From Streptomyces sp. Alt3 (GTDB lineage: Bacteria > Actinomycetota > Actinomycetes > Streptomycetales > Streptomycetaceae), in contig NZ_CP120983.1 of the NCBI RefSeq assembly GCF_030719215.1, positions 7,998,001-8,062,000 of the forward strand: DNA of 64,000 bases, in the 5' to 3' direction. The position numbers were made by a program, and so were the translations under genes. The notes beneath the pieces were generated by a model. That model had not been told where the DNA came from and did not search any database. It saw nothing but the letters and a program-made list of their open reading frames with translations. This document shows, piece by piece, positions 17,211-26,012 of the stretch (position 1 is its first letter; each line of letters starts with the position of its first letter).

Positions 17211-17655
17211 TCATGAACTTAGCCGGATGAGGAGCACGGCGACGGTGACGGTGCCGAGGAAGACGCAGCAGCGTTTGTCGTATCGCGTCGCGACGGCCCG
17301 GGAGTTCTTGCGTCTGTTGATGGCCCGCTCAACGGTGTTGCGCTTCTTGTACCGGTCCTCGTCGAAGCCTGGTGGACGTCCGCCTCGCGCTACTCTGCGC
17401 AGGCGGGCGGCCCAGGCCCTCGCCTCGCTCACCACCTCCACCAGCTGGCCGACCAGGCTCTGCCACGGAGTCTCGTCCTGATGTTCTGCCACCTTGCCCC
17501 CTTTGGCGCGGGCGGCTGGGTGGTGCGGGCGCCTGCCGCGTGTTGGTGGGCGCGCACGACGGTGGAATCCATCGAGATGTCCCAGTCGATCTGGCCCGCC
17601 ATGTCGGCTGCGGTCTGGGCCTGGAACACCGAGCAGATCAGCTGGCGGTCACATG
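17211..17655 (-). mobile_element. IS5-family transposase remnant (3' part, frameshifted)
   Basis: The minus strand reads 'FQAQTAADMAGQIDWDISMDSTVVRAHQHAAGART' in one frame. It then switches to 'EHQDETPWQSLVGQL', 'GGRPPGFDEDRYKKRNTVERAINRRKNSRAVATRYDKRC' and 'LGTVTVAVLLIRL' in another, ending at 17211. The DST and the Y-R...N-x-x-E-R blocks are those of DDE transposases of the IS5/IS427 type. The N-terminal half, the first catalytic Asp region and the left inverted repeat are missing, and the frame change lies near 17480. It is an inactive remnant next to the nuclease gene at 17736. Confidence 0.85.
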
Positions 17656-17735
17656 ATCGGCCGGACAGCTACCGGTCGGCCGGCCTCGCCCGCGTCATCG
17701 GCTCGGGAACCGGCGGGCAGGACCTGCACACGTCG

Positions 17736-18314
17736 TCAGTCGTGGTCGGAGCGGAGCTTGCGATGGGTGCCGGAACGGCCGATGTCCAGGTCCAGCAGCG
17801 ATGCCAGCGCGGTGCCGTTGTTCCAGAAGCCGAGCAGATTGATGTCGATGAGCGTCAGACGCTGGCGGGCGGCGAATGCGCGGGCCGGCTTCGTGAAGAC
17901 GCAGGAGGCCACGAAGACGGGGACGTCGGCGCCGTGTTCGGCGCGCGCGGTGCCGTTGAAGGTCTGGATGTCGCGGCTGCCGACCGTGCGGTGCTTCGCG
18001 TATCGCTTGCACTGGACGACGATCTTCCGGCCGTCCGGCAGGCGGCCGATCACATCGGCTCCCAGGTCGCCCGAACCGCCGACCCGCCTGACATCGGTGC
18101 AGCCGTCTCGGCGGCACAGCCCGGCTACGTACTCCTCGAACTCGCGGTCGTTCATCGCCCATACCGTCTCCAGCGACCTACGTGCCTGCCGGCGGGCTTC
18201 CTCGGCGAGCCGGGCCCTCTCCGCCCGCGCCTCCCGCCGTCCCGCGCGCACCACGCCCGTGACGACGACTGCGGCGACCGCGGTGCAGAGTGCCGAGAGC
18301 AGGACCAGCCCCAT
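17736..18314 (-). CDS. Membrane-anchored Mrr-like restriction endonuclease
   Basis: A 192-residue protein. Residues 1-22 ('MGLVLLSALCTAVAAVVVTGVV') form a membrane anchor. A basic helix follows (RAGRREARAERARLAEEARRQARR), then a PD-(D/E)XK nuclease core of the Mrr type: 'MNDREFEEYVAGLCRRDGCTDVRRVGGSGDLGADVIGRLPDGRKIVVQCKRY'. The catalytic Asp is in GADV and the QxK in VVQCKR, followed by 'FNGTARAEHGADVPVFVASCVFTKPA'. Such proteins cut modified or foreign DNA, perhaps at the membrane. The ATG at 18314 is the only one giving an N-terminal helix. No methyltransferase partner is adjacent; an IS remnant lies downstream. Confidence 0.85.
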   Translation of the reverse strand: MGLVLLSALCTAVAAVVVTGVVRAGRREARAERARLAEEARRQARRSLETVWAMNDREFEEYVAGLCRRDGCTDVRRVGGSGDLGADVIGRLPDGRKIVVQCKRYAKHRTVGSRDIQTFNGTARAEHGADVPVFVASCVFTKPARAFAARQRLTLIDINLLGFWNNGTALASLLDLDIGRSGTHRKLRSDHD

Positions 18315-18446
18315 GCGTACGTACCGTCCTCGTTTCCGGTGGTGTGCCGTCCTGTTGCTCCCCACTCGGAGGCCGGTCCACTCGGGGCGCGGATGATTCG
18401 GCGCGGGATCGTTCCACGTCGATATGCCCGTGGGCGGCCGGATACG

Positions 18447-18480
18447 GGTGTGGCCCCCACTGGAGGGTGGGGGCCACACC
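18447..18480 (-). terminator. Rho-independent-type hairpin downstream of the permease
   Basis: Perfect 14-base arms at 18447-18460 (GGTGTGGCCCCCAC) and 18467-18480 (GTGGGGGCCACACC), with a six-base loop, lie about 40 bases after the permease stop codon. There is no T-tract, as usual for Streptomyces terminators. Confidence 0.85.
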
Positions 18481-18521
18481 GTTCGACCGGCGCTGAGGCT
18501 CCGGGCGGGCGCGGGAACGAT

Positions 18522-19982
18522 TCAGGCGTCCTGCCTGGCCCGCGCCATCTCGCGCACCCGGCCCCGGACGAGGAACCAGCCGCCGACCAGCGCCGCCGCG
18601 ATCAGCGGTACGAGAGTCACGGTGGTCCGGCCTACCCCGCCGCCCCACCACATCAGGAAGGCTACGCCGACGAGGAACAGCAGGGTGACGATCTGGGTGT
18701 ACGGGGCCCACGGCAGGCGGTAGGCAGGCCTGGTGACCCGGCCGTGCTGCGACCGGTACCAGAAGGCGAGCGAGCAGAGCATGATCATGCCCCAGGTGCC
18801 GAGGATCCCGATGGACGCGAAGTTCAGCACGATCTCGAACGCCTGGCCGGGCACCACGTAGTTCAGCCCTACGCCCAGCACTCCGAAGCCCGCGGTCAGC
18901 AGGATGCCGCCGTAGGGCACCTGCCCCTTGTTCATCAGGCCGGTGAAGCGGGGAGCGGAACCCGAGAGCGCCATGGAGCGCAGGATGCGGCCGGTGGAGT
19001 AGAGGCCGGAGTTCAGGCTGGAAAGGGCGGCCGTGAGCACGACCAGATTCATCACGCCGGCCGCACCCGGTACACCGAGCTTGTCCATGACGGTGACGAA
19101 CGGGCTCTGGTCCCCGGAGTACGCGGTGTAGGGAAGCAGCATCGCGAGCAGGACCACCGAGCCCACGTAGAACAGTCCGACCCGCCACATGATGGAGTTG
19201 ATCGCGCGCGGCATGATCTTCTCGGGGTTCTCCGTCTCACCGGCGGCGACGCCGCACAGCTCGACCGAGGCGTAGGCGAAGACGACGCCCTGGATCACGA
19301 GCAGCATCGGCAGCGTGCCGACGGGGAAGACGCCCGTGTCCGAGACCGTGCTCAGCCCGGGGGTGTGGCCGTCCACCGGATGCTGGGTGACGACGAGGAA
19401 GATACCGATCAGCATGAAGGCGACAAGCGCCGCCACCTTGATGATCGCGAACCAGAACTCCATCTCGCCGAAGTACTTCACCGAGATGAGGTTGGCCGTG
19501 AGCACCACGGCCAGGGCGATCAACGCGAGGACCCACTGGGGGATGTCGCTGAACATGCCCCAGAAGTGGGCGTACGTCGCCGCTGCCGTGATGTCCGCGA
19601 TCGCTGTGGTCGACCAGTTGAGGAAATAGAGCCAGCCGGCCGCGAAGGCGCCCTTCTCGCCCATGAACTCACGGGCGTAGGAGACGAAGGCGCCGGAGGA
19701 CGGGCGGTAGAGGATCAGCTCACCCAGCGCGCGCACGACGAAGAACGCGAAGACGCCGCAGACGGCGTACGCGATGGCGAGCGAGGGGCCGGCGTCGGCG
19801 AGACGGCCGCCCGCGCCCAGGAAGAGCCCCGTGCCGATCGCGCCGCCGATGGCGATCATGTTGATGTGGCGGGACTTGAGGTCCTTGCTGTAACCGGCGT
19901 CGCCGGCGTCCACGTGGGGGGAAGTCGTCGCCGGTGTGCCGGCGCCGAGCTGATCGGCTGCTGTGATGCTGCCGTCACTCAT
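18522..19982 (-). CDS. Amino-acid permease (APC superfamily, AnsP/GabP-like)
   Basis: A 486-residue transporter with about 12 membrane helices. The first helix has the APC substrate loop 'INMIAIGGAIGTGLFLGAGGRL' (G-A-I-G-T-G). It continues 'GELILYRPSSGAFVSYAREFMGEKGAFAAGWLYFLNW' and 'GVVFAYASVELCGVAAGETENPEKIMPRAINSI', the standard amino-acid permease motifs. Resemblance is greatest to L-asparagine and related permeases of actinobacteria, but the specificity is not certain. The ATG at 19982 is the family start; AAGG lies about 14 bases upstream. A strong terminator follows. It appears to be transcribed alone. Confidence 0.92.
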   Translation of the reverse strand: MSDGSITAADQLGAGTPATTSPHVDAGDAGYSKDLKSRHINMIAIGGAIGTGLFLGAGGRLADAGPSLAIAYAVCGVFAFFVVRALGELILYRPSSGAFVSYAREFMGEKGAFAAGWLYFLNWSTTAIADITAAATYAHFWGMFSDIPQWVLALIALAVVLTANLISVKYFGEMEFWFAIIKVAALVAFMLIGIFLVVTQHPVDGHTPGLSTVSDTGVFPVGTLPMLLVIQGVVFAYASVELCGVAAGETENPEKIMPRAINSIMWRVGLFYVGSVVLLAMLLPYTAYSGDQSPFVTVMDKLGVPGAAGVMNLVVLTAALSSLNSGLYSTGRILRSMALSGSAPRFTGLMNKGQVPYGGILLTAGFGVLGVGLNYVVPGQAFEIVLNFASIGILGTWGMIMLCSLAFWYRSQHGRVTRPAYRLPWAPYTQIVTLLFLVGVAFLMWWGGGVGRTTVTLVPLIAAALVGGWFLVRGRVREMARARQDA

Positions 19983-20393
19983 GTAGGGGGTTCGCCTTTG
20001 TGAGGGGGGAGATGGTCGGTCCCGGCCGGGCCCGTGGGGGGTGGGCAATCCGGCGATGGCTCGAAGGCGCATGATCAGGAACCCTGTGATTCTGGCAGTG
20101 CGGCGTACCCGGCGAAAACAAATCTGAGGTATTTCAGAGGTTTCGGCTGGGTAAAGTGGCCTCGGGTGTGGGGGAGCGCCGGGCCGGGTGACCGGCCCGC
20201 CGTCCGACGCATTGTCTTGCATCCGAACGTTGATGTCGGCACCCTGTGTGCCCGGCCGGGCACGGCGGACGCTGTCCTGCGCGGGGAAGCGCTCCCGGGT
20301 GTGCGGCCGGGTCCCGCTGCCGCTGTTCGGTGGCCGACGCGCGCGGCCGTCGTCCTCTTTCGTCCTGCGCGTCCGACCTGAAGGAGTGGTGCC
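19983..20393. other. 411-base intergenic region
   Basis: It lies between divergent genes. I see no coding pattern. It should hold the permease promoter; TCTGA-N6-TCAGA at 20123-20138 is a small inverted repeat that could be an operator, though the arms are only five bases. Confidence 0.4.
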
Positions 20394-20958
20394 ATGAACG
20401 ACATGTGGACCGGTGGCAAGGTGCGCCTCCGCGGCGTCGAGCCGGAGGACTGGAAAGGCTTCCGGGACCGGCCCGGAACACTGCCGACGCACGCGCAGCC
20501 GACCAGGTCGAGCCCCGCGTTCCGACGAGAGCTTCCGGTCCTGGACCGCTGAACGCGCCCGGAGGCCTCCTGGCGGCGAAGCGTTTCGACTGGTGGTCGA
20601 GGTGCTCGCCGACCCTGTCTTCGCCGGGACCGTGACCGTCGGAGAGACCGACAACCGTGCCGGTCGGTTCAGGACGGGCATCGAGATATCCCGTGACCAC
20701 CGCGGGAAGGGGTACGCGACCGAGGCCACCGAGCTGATCCTCACCTACATGTTCGGGGAACAGCGCCTCAACAAGTGCGAGGTGGAGGTCTACGCCTTCA
20801 ACGAGGCGTCCCTCGCCCTCCACCGCAAGCTGGGATTCGTCGACGAAGGGCGCCTTCGCCAGCACCAGTACTTCGCGGGCGGCTATCACGACATGGTGTT
20901 GCTGGGCATCACCGCCGACGAGTTCTGGGTCACGCACGGACGTCCCTCGGTCCGGTGA
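20394..20958 (+). pseudogene. GNAT family N-acetyltransferase split by a frameshift
   Basis: The ATG at 20394, with AAGGAG 8 bases ahead, opens 'MNDMWTGGKVRLRGVEPEDWKGFRD' and this frame stops at about 20552. The rest of the enzyme is in the next frame: 'SDESFRSWTAERARRPPGGEAFRLVVEVLADPVFAGTVTVGETD', 'GIEISRDHRGKGYATEATELILTYMFGEQRLNKCEVEVYAFNEASLALHRKLGF' and a stop at 20958. The catalytic-fold blocks (R-G-K-G-Y-A, N-x-A-S-L-A-L-x-x-K-L-G-F) are intact. The frame change falls between 20465 and 20515. One or two bases lost or gained would restore a 185-residue acetyltransferase, so decay versus assembly error is open. Confidence 0.8.
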
Positions 20959-20988
20959 CCCGTGAGAGGGCCTCGGTGCGCCACCCCC

Positions 20989-21897
20989 TCACACAGGCCC
21001 AGCCGCCCCGCCCTCCTCGACGGGGACGCCCAGCCGGCCGGCCACGGTGGCCAGCGCCGTGCCCAGCGGGAGCGCGATGCGGGTGACGGCATGCCGGTCG
21101 CCCCGGGTCACATCCCGGTTGACGATCAGCACGGGCTTGCCGTCCTGAGCCGCCTGGCGGACGAACCGGAGGCCGGACATGACGGTCAGCGACGACCCCA
21201 GGACCAGCAGCGAAGCCGCCTCCCGGACCAGTTCGCGGCACTGTTCGACCCGCCGCGGGGGCACGGTCTCGCCGAAGAAGACCACGTCCGGTTTGAGGAT
21301 GCCGCCGCAGACCGAGCAGGGCACCACATGGAAGTCCCCGACCTGCTCGTCGGTGAGGTCGGCGTCGCCGTCCGGGTTGATCGCCGCGGCCACCGGCCGG
21401 AACCCCGGATTGGCCTCCTCCAGCCGCCGGGCCAGTTCACGGCGCAGGCTGAAGCTGTCGCAGGTGAGGCAGACGACCCGGTCCAGGCTCCCGTGGAGTT
21501 CCACGACAGCCTCGCTGCCGGCGGCCTGATGCAGGCCGTCGACGTTCTGGGTGATCACACCCGAGAGCATGCCCTCCCGCCCGAACGCGGTCACGGCCCG
21601 GTGGCCCGCGTTGGGGCGCGCGCGGCCGAAGGTGCGCCAGCCGAGATGGCTGCGCGCCCAGTACCGGCGCCGGGCCTGGGAGCTGGAGGTGAAGTCCTGG
21701 TACGTCATGGGGGTGTGCCGGCTGAGGCTCCCGCCCTCGCCCCGGTAGTCGGGGATGCCCGACTCCGTGGAGATGCCCGCCCCGCTGAGGACCAGCACGT
21801 CACCGGTGCTCAGGGCGTCGGCGAGCGGCCCCAGGTCCGTGGTGCCCGGCGACACGTCCTCGGTGGGGGTCCAGCTCAGGGTGGGGCGCATACGCAT
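20989..21897 (-). CDS. NAD-dependent protein deacylase, SIR2 family
   Basis: A 302-residue sirtuin. The NAD-binding motifs are 'VLSGAGISTESGIPDYRGEGG' near residue 36-57 and 'GVITQNVDGLHQAAGS' (Q-N-x-D and catalytic-loop His in 'VVELHGSLDRVVC'). Two pairs of zinc cysteines are visible: C-x-x-C in 'VVCLTCDSF' and C-x-x-C in 'VVPCSVCGGILKP'. 'LVLGSSLTVMSG' and 'VLIVNRD' complete the Rossmann part. The FGETVP motif after 'PDVVF' is typical. It removes acetyl or acyl groups from lysines using NAD+. It is not in an operon and is convergent with the acetyltransferase remnant on the other side. Confidence 0.95.
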   Translation of the reverse strand: MRMRPTLSWTPTEDVSPGTTDLGPLADALSTGDVLVLSGAGISTESGIPDYRGEGGSLSRHTPMTYQDFTSSSQARRRYWARSHLGWRTFGRARPNAGHRAVTAFGREGMLSGVITQNVDGLHQAAGSEAVVELHGSLDRVVCLTCDSFSLRRELARRLEEANPGFRPVAAAINPDGDADLTDEQVGDFHVVPCSVCGGILKPDVVFFGETVPPRRVEQCRELVREAASLLVLGSSLTVMSGLRFVRQAAQDGKPVLIVNRDVTRGDRHAVTRIALPLGTALATVAGRLGVPVEEGGAAGPV

Positions 21898-22033
21898 GCC
21901 CCCAGGGTACGGAAAGGTGCGTCAGGGGGGCGGTGGCCCCGGGCGGACAGGGCCACCGAGGGGTACGGCCGACACCATGGCCGCCAGGGCCCGTCTCCGG
22001 CCCCCGCACCGGCGGACCGTAGGGTTCTGCCTC

Positions 22034-22969
22034 GTGCCTCGACTCGAGATATCCGATCTGATCACCGCCGTGGATCCGCGCACCGGCCGACGGCTCCCGG
22101 TGCGGCGCGCCGAGGTGGTCCAGCAGCTTCGCGGGAGCGGCGACGAACGCGCGGCCGCGCTCGTCGCCGGCCTGCCCGCGGACTCCGACGGCATACTCGA
22201 CCCTCTCGCCGTGGACCGACTCCTCATCAGCGTGCACACGGAGCTGCAGCGCCTGAGCGAGGAGCTCCGCGTGGCCGAACGTCTGGTCCACGTACTCGGC
22301 CCGCTTCTCGACGCGATCCGGACGACCACCGGACGGCCCGGGCCCTTCCGCCTGGTCGACGTCGGCTGCGGCCTCGGCCATCTGATCCGGCGGCTGGCAT
22401 CCACCAACGCCCTCGGAGCGGACGTCGAGCTGATCGGGGTGGACCTCGACGCATCCCTGGTCGGCGAGGCCGACCGCCTCGCCCGGGCCGAAGGGCTCGA
22501 CTGCGCCTTCGTCCACGGCAATGCCTTCGCCCTGCCCGAGGCGGCGACCGTCTATGTGTCCACGGGCGTACTGCACCACTTCCGCGGTCCCGACCTGGCC
22601 GCGTTCTTCCAGGCACAGGCCGCCTCACCGGCACTGGCCTTCTGCCATTTCGACATCGCCGCGACCGGTCTCGCGCCCATCGGCGCCTGGATCTTCCATC
22701 GCGCCCGGATGCGCCATCCCCTCGGCCGCCACGACGGCGTGGTCTCCGCGCAGCGCGCACACAGCGACGAGACGCTGCTGCGCGCCGCCGATGTGCCCGG
22801 CATACGCCCCCTGCTCTACGAAGCGAGGGGCGTGGCGAACCCGTTCTGCACCACGTTGCGCCCGGTCATCGGGGTGCGCCCGCCGCTGGAGGCGCCTTTC
22901 CGTCTAGCCCTCGGACGGGCCGCGCGCCGTCTGGCCGGCCCCGAGTACCTCGCCGGGGCCACCCGATGA
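22034..22969 (+). CDS. Class I SAM-dependent methyltransferase
   Basis: A 311-residue protein. The GxGxG-type motif I is 'FRLVDVGCGLGHLIRRLAS' near residue 115, followed by the acidic motif 'VELIGVDLDASLVGEADRLARAEG' and 'STGVLHHFRGPDLAAFFQAQ' (motif with paired His). The N-terminal 110 residues ('ISDLITAVDPRTGRRLPVRRAEVVQQL') are helical and may bind the substrate. The start is GTG at 22034, just after the divergent sirtuin gene. It is followed with a four-base ATGA overlap by a small membrane protein gene, so the two are co-expressed. Substrate unknown. Confidence 0.88.
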   Translation: MPRLEISDLITAVDPRTGRRLPVRRAEVVQQLRGSGDERAAALVAGLPADSDGILDPLAVDRLLISVHTELQRLSEELRVAERLVHVLGPLLDAIRTTTGRPGPFRLVDVGCGLGHLIRRLASTNALGADVELIGVDLDASLVGEADRLARAEGLDCAFVHGNAFALPEAATVYVSTGVLHHFRGPDLAAFFQAQAASPALAFCHFDIAATGLAPIGAWIFHRARMRHPLGRHDGVVSAQRAHSDETLLRAADVPGIRPLLYEARGVANPFCTTLRPVIGVRPPLEAPFRLALGRAARRLAGPEYLAGATR

Positions 22970-23478
22970 CGCCCGCGGTGCCACTCCTGATACTGGGTCT
23001 GGTGGACGCCGCGTTCAGCGGCTTCCGCGCGTACGCCGGCCGCGACGCGCGCATCCGTAAACACCGGCCGATCGCCTGCGCCGCGCTGCGCGGGCTGGGC
23101 GTCGGGAGTGCCCTTCTCCTCGCCCCCGTACTGACCGCAGGCCTCGTGCTGCTGGCCGCGGCCGACCAGGCCCGGACGTACGACACCCTTACGGCCGGCG
23201 GCATCGGCTACCTGCTCCCACTCGCCGTCTACGCCACCGCCGTACTGCTCTCGCTCGCCGCCTACTTCGCCCTGCCCTTCCGCGCCGGCACCCTCGCCAT
23301 GGTCATCGGCCTCGGCCCGCTGACGCTGCTGCGCCCGCTCGCCGTGATGGCGGCGTGTGCCGGCGCGGTCCTCAACGGCGGTGGCCGCTCGTCCCTCCTG
23401 GTCGGTGTGGTCGCGGGTGCCGCGGTGCTGTGCGTCGAGCCGGCGGTGCACCGGCGCTGGTACCACCAGGTGCTGTGA
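22966..23478 (+). CDS. Small integral membrane protein coupled to the methyltransferase
   Basis: A 170-residue protein with five or six membrane segments: 'VPLLILGLVDAAFSGFRAYAG', 'GSALLLAPVLTAGLVLLAAA', 'GYLLPLAVYATAVLLSLAAYFALPF', 'LAMVIGLGPLTLLRPLAVMAACAG' and 'LLVGVVAGAAVLCVEP'. It starts with an ATG that overlaps the methyltransferase stop (ATGA), showing translational coupling. I recognise no named family. Only the last part of a very long frame on this strand is coding. The rest overlaps the sirtuin and methyltransferase genes in other frames. Confidence 0.8.
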   Translation: MTPAVPLLILGLVDAAFSGFRAYAGRDARIRKHRPIACAALRGLGVGSALLLAPVLTAGLVLLAAADQARTYDTLTAGGIGYLLPLAVYATAVLLSLAAYFALPFRAGTLAMVIGLGPLTLLRPLAVMAACAGAVLNGGGRSSLLVGVVAGAAVLCVEPAVHRRWYHQVL

Positions 23479-23508
23479 GGAGACCGGGCGTGCCTTGTGC
23501 GGTACCTC

Positions 23509-24990
23509 TCAGCGGTCGACGCCGGCGACATCGAGCAGCTGGTGCATGAGCGCGGCGGGCAGCGTGGGGTTGCGGGCCGCCGCTCGCGCCACCCGCCGCT
23601 CGCCGAGCAGTTCGACGAGCCTCTGGCGGGGGAGACGGGGGTCGGCGGCCGCCCGGCGTCCGACCAGTTCCTCCTCGTCGTGGGAGAGCCGCTCGACGAG
23701 GTCCTGCCCACCTCGGGGGTCGAAGAGGGCCGCATACCGCAGCCGGGCGTTCGAGTCGTCCGCGAACCTGGCCAGACCGGGGCGCGCGAAGTTGCTGCGG
23801 CGGGCGAGCATGCCCCGGCTCAGCCCGTTCCAGTCGGCGAACATCTCCACCAGCAGCTCGTGCGGGGCGTGGTCGTTCTCGCAGAGCATCAGCCTGACGA
23901 AGTAGTCCTCGTCGGCCGTCAGCCGCTCGATCACATCGGCGGGCAGCGCCGGTGCGCATGTGACTCCCCGGCGCAGCAGGACATGGCTGGACGCCGCGAT
24001 CTCCCGGAGCGCATCCGGGTCTCCGAAGCGTTCCTCCACCCAGCCGGGGACCGGATGGCGGCCCGGCGGCACGGTGTAGTCGATCGCGGCCCGCTGTTCC
24101 TCCGTCACATCCGCGCGCAGGGACACGGCGAGGCGGACGAAGAGGTCGCGGTCGGCGCCCAGCCGGAGGGCCAGAGCCGCGGGGACGTGCGGGTTCCGGG
24201 CGACCCCGTGGCGTACCGAACTGTCCTCGTGGTCCACGAGAAGCGCCGCCAGGGCGGCGTCGAGAGGTGCGGTGGAGGCGGCGTCGCGGCGACGGCGCCC
24301 GTCGGCCTCCGCGAGGAAGTCCTCCACCGTCGCCGGCAGGGGGGCGTCGACGTGAGTGGCGCGCCGGACCGCCTCGCGCACCCGCGGATCGGGGTCGGCT
24401 TCCGCCGACGCCCGTACCTCCGGGCGTAGTCGGGACCAGCTCCAGGGAGTGATGGCGGCGGCCCGGACGCGGGGGTCGTCATCCTCGGCCAGAGCGAGCC
24501 GGGCCGTGTCCGGCAGGCCCGGCAGCCCGGCGGCGAGATGTCGCAGGCGCGGTTCCGGGCCGGTGGCCAGCCGCACGGTCAACTCCACCGGCAGTTCGAC
24601 GCCGGACTCCCGGGCCACCATCACTGCGACGCGCCGCACCTTGGGGTCCGGATCCTCGGCCAGCACGGCGCGCGATTCCGGTGGCAGACACGGGTTCTCG
24701 GCGGCCATCACGCGGACCCGCGGATCCGGGTGGGCGACCGCGACCTCGGCCGCCCGGGGGGCCGGCGCGGAGTACGTGAGCCAGTAGCGGGCCTCGGGCA
24801 GGGGATCGACCGTGAACACGCGCCGCAGCACCTCGTACGGTGCCTCCCTGTTCGTCGCGAGACCCACGATCCACTCCGTGTGCAGCGAGGTGTCGACTGC
24901 GAGCGTCCGCAGGGCCTCGGCGCGCGCCGTCTCCGACGCCTCCGGGCTGTCGAAGGCGACCTGTGTCGGCTGAGCATCACCGTTTGGCAT
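23509..24990 (-). CDS. LRV (leucine-rich-repeat variant)/HEAT-like repeat protein
   Basis: A 493-residue protein made of alpha-helical repeats with the LRV pattern 'ADPDPRVRxxAAxNPxLP': 'AVAHPDPRVRVMAAENPCLPPESRAVL', 'DPKVRRVAVMVARESG', 'EPRLRHLAAGLPGLPDTARLALAEDDDPRVRAAAI', 'DSSVRHGVARNPHVPAALALRL' and more up to 'RRVARAAARNPTLPAALMHQLL'. About a dozen repeats are visible. Such proteins form extended solenoids for protein-protein contact. The ATG at 24990 matches the family start 'MPNGDAQPTQVAFDS'. Its frame is open all the way upstream to 27003 (see findings), but that longer frame is not one gene. Confidence 0.85.
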   Translation of the reverse strand: MPNGDAQPTQVAFDSPEASETARAEALRTLAVDTSLHTEWIVGLATNREAPYEVLRRVFTVDPLPEARYWLTYSAPAPRAAEVAVAHPDPRVRVMAAENPCLPPESRAVLAEDPDPKVRRVAVMVARESGVELPVELTVRLATGPEPRLRHLAAGLPGLPDTARLALAEDDDPRVRAAAITPWSWSRLRPEVRASAEADPDPRVREAVRRATHVDAPLPATVEDFLAEADGRRRRDAASTAPLDAALAALLVDHEDSSVRHGVARNPHVPAALALRLGADRDLFVRLAVSLRADVTEEQRAAIDYTVPPGRHPVPGWVEERFGDPDALREIAASSHVLLRRGVTCAPALPADVIERLTADEDYFVRLMLCENDHAPHELLVEMFADWNGLSRGMLARRSNFARPGLARFADDSNARLRYAALFDPRGGQDLVERLSHDEEELVGRRAAADPRLPRQRLVELLGERRVARAAARNPTLPAALMHQLLDVAGVDR

Positions 24991-25124
24991 GGGGCGATCC
25001 TCGCAGGGCCCTCTCGCGGCCGTACCGGGCGCCTCGGCGGCAAACCCGGCCAACAGGCCCCGGCCCGGCAGACGGAGGCGGTACTGCGCGCCGCGAACCC
25101 GGTTCTCCGCGCGGGGGAGGCGCC

Positions 25125-26012
25125 TCAGTCCCGCGCCGTCGGGTACGGCTGACGCGCCGGAGCCATCGCCCAGCGGATCGCGGTGGTCAGCGCACGCCCG
25201 GTCGGGGTCACGCACGCCTCGCTCACGCCGGACAGCCGGGGCAGCTCCAGCGATGTACGGGCCCAACGGGGGAGAGCGGCGACCGCGTTCGCAGCGAGGA
25301 CCGCGTAGGGCGCGCGGGCGGCCCAGGGCAGGGGCGGGTGCAACAGAATGAAGCGTGCCGCCCCGCGCGCCTCCGGCGTGGAGCGCAGTTCGGCGCGGTA
25401 GGAAGCGAGCCGGGCGACGAGCTCCGCCCGGTTGCGCGGAGGGTCGATCACGCCGAGGGCTTCCGCCACCCTCGCCGTGTCGGCGACATAACCGTCGTAG
25501 CCGGCGGCGTCGAGCGGTTCGGCGCCGTAACGCCGGTGGGCCAGCAGGAAGCTCTCGACTTCGGCCACGTGCACCCAGCCGAGAAGGTGAGGGTCGGAGG
25601 CGTCGTAGGACTCTCCGGACGGAGTCGTTCCGTGCACCGCGCCGTGTACGGCGCGAACCCGGTCGGCCGCCTGCCGCGCGTGGTCCGCCGTTCCGTACGT
25701 GGTCACGGCGAGGAAGGTGCTGGTGCGCTGGAGCCTGCCCCAGGGATCGCCACGGTAGCCGGAGTGGGCCTCCACGGCTGCTATCGCCAGCGGGTGCAGG
25801 GACTGGAGCAGCAGTGCCCGAAGGCCACCGATGAACATGGACGCGTCGCCGTGGACCGTCCGGATCGGCCGGTCTGGGCCGAACCAGCGTGGGCCGGGGG
25901 TCCCGTGGATACGGGCGCGGTTCTCCGCCCCCGCGGGACCGGCGACCCGGGCGAAGACCGCGCTGCCGAGCCGTTCCCGCAGACCGGGTGCGGCACGCGT
26001 GGACGAGTCCAT
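25125..26012 (-). CDS. Oxygenase MpaB family protein (DUF2236)
   Basis: A 295-residue DUF2236/MpaB-type protein: 'RIHGTPGPRWFGPDRPIRTVHGDASMFIGGLRALLLQSLHPLAIAAVEAHSGYRGDPWGRLQRTSTFLAVTTYGT', then 'DPHLLGWVHVAEVESFLLAHRRYG' and 'FILLHPPLPWAARAPYAVLAANAVAALPRW'. The conserved histidines (Q-S-x-H-P, W-V-H) probably form the haem- or metal-binding site. The fungal MpaB and latex-clearing protein Lcp are relatives that cleave double bonds with O2. The ATG at 26012 gives 'MDSSTRAAPGLRERL'. It lies within an open frame from the neighbours but is itself a clean gene. Substrate unknown. Confidence 0.88.
   Translation of the reverse strand: MDSSTRAAPGLRERLGSAVFARVAGPAGAENRARIHGTPGPRWFGPDRPIRTVHGDASMFIGGLRALLLQSLHPLAIAAVEAHSGYRGDPWGRLQRTSTFLAVTTYGTADHARQAADRVRAVHGAVHGTTPSGESYDASDPHLLGWVHVAEVESFLLAHRRYGAEPLDAAGYDGYVADTARVAEALGVIDPPRNRAELVARLASYRAELRSTPEARGAARFILLHPPLPWAARAPYAVLAANAVAALPRWARTSLELPRLSGVSEACVTPTGRALTTAIRWAMAPARQPYPTARD

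Noticed and set aside
17481..20003. An 840-codon open frame on the plus strand
   Set aside because: It lies antisense to the permease and nuclease genes, has the Arg/Gly/Asp-rich composition of a shadow frame in high G+C DNA, and shows no domain.
20962..22965. The first two kilobases of an 838-codon frame
   Set aside because: They overlap the sirtuin and methyltransferase genes in other frames; only the part from 22966 onward is a real membrane-protein gene.
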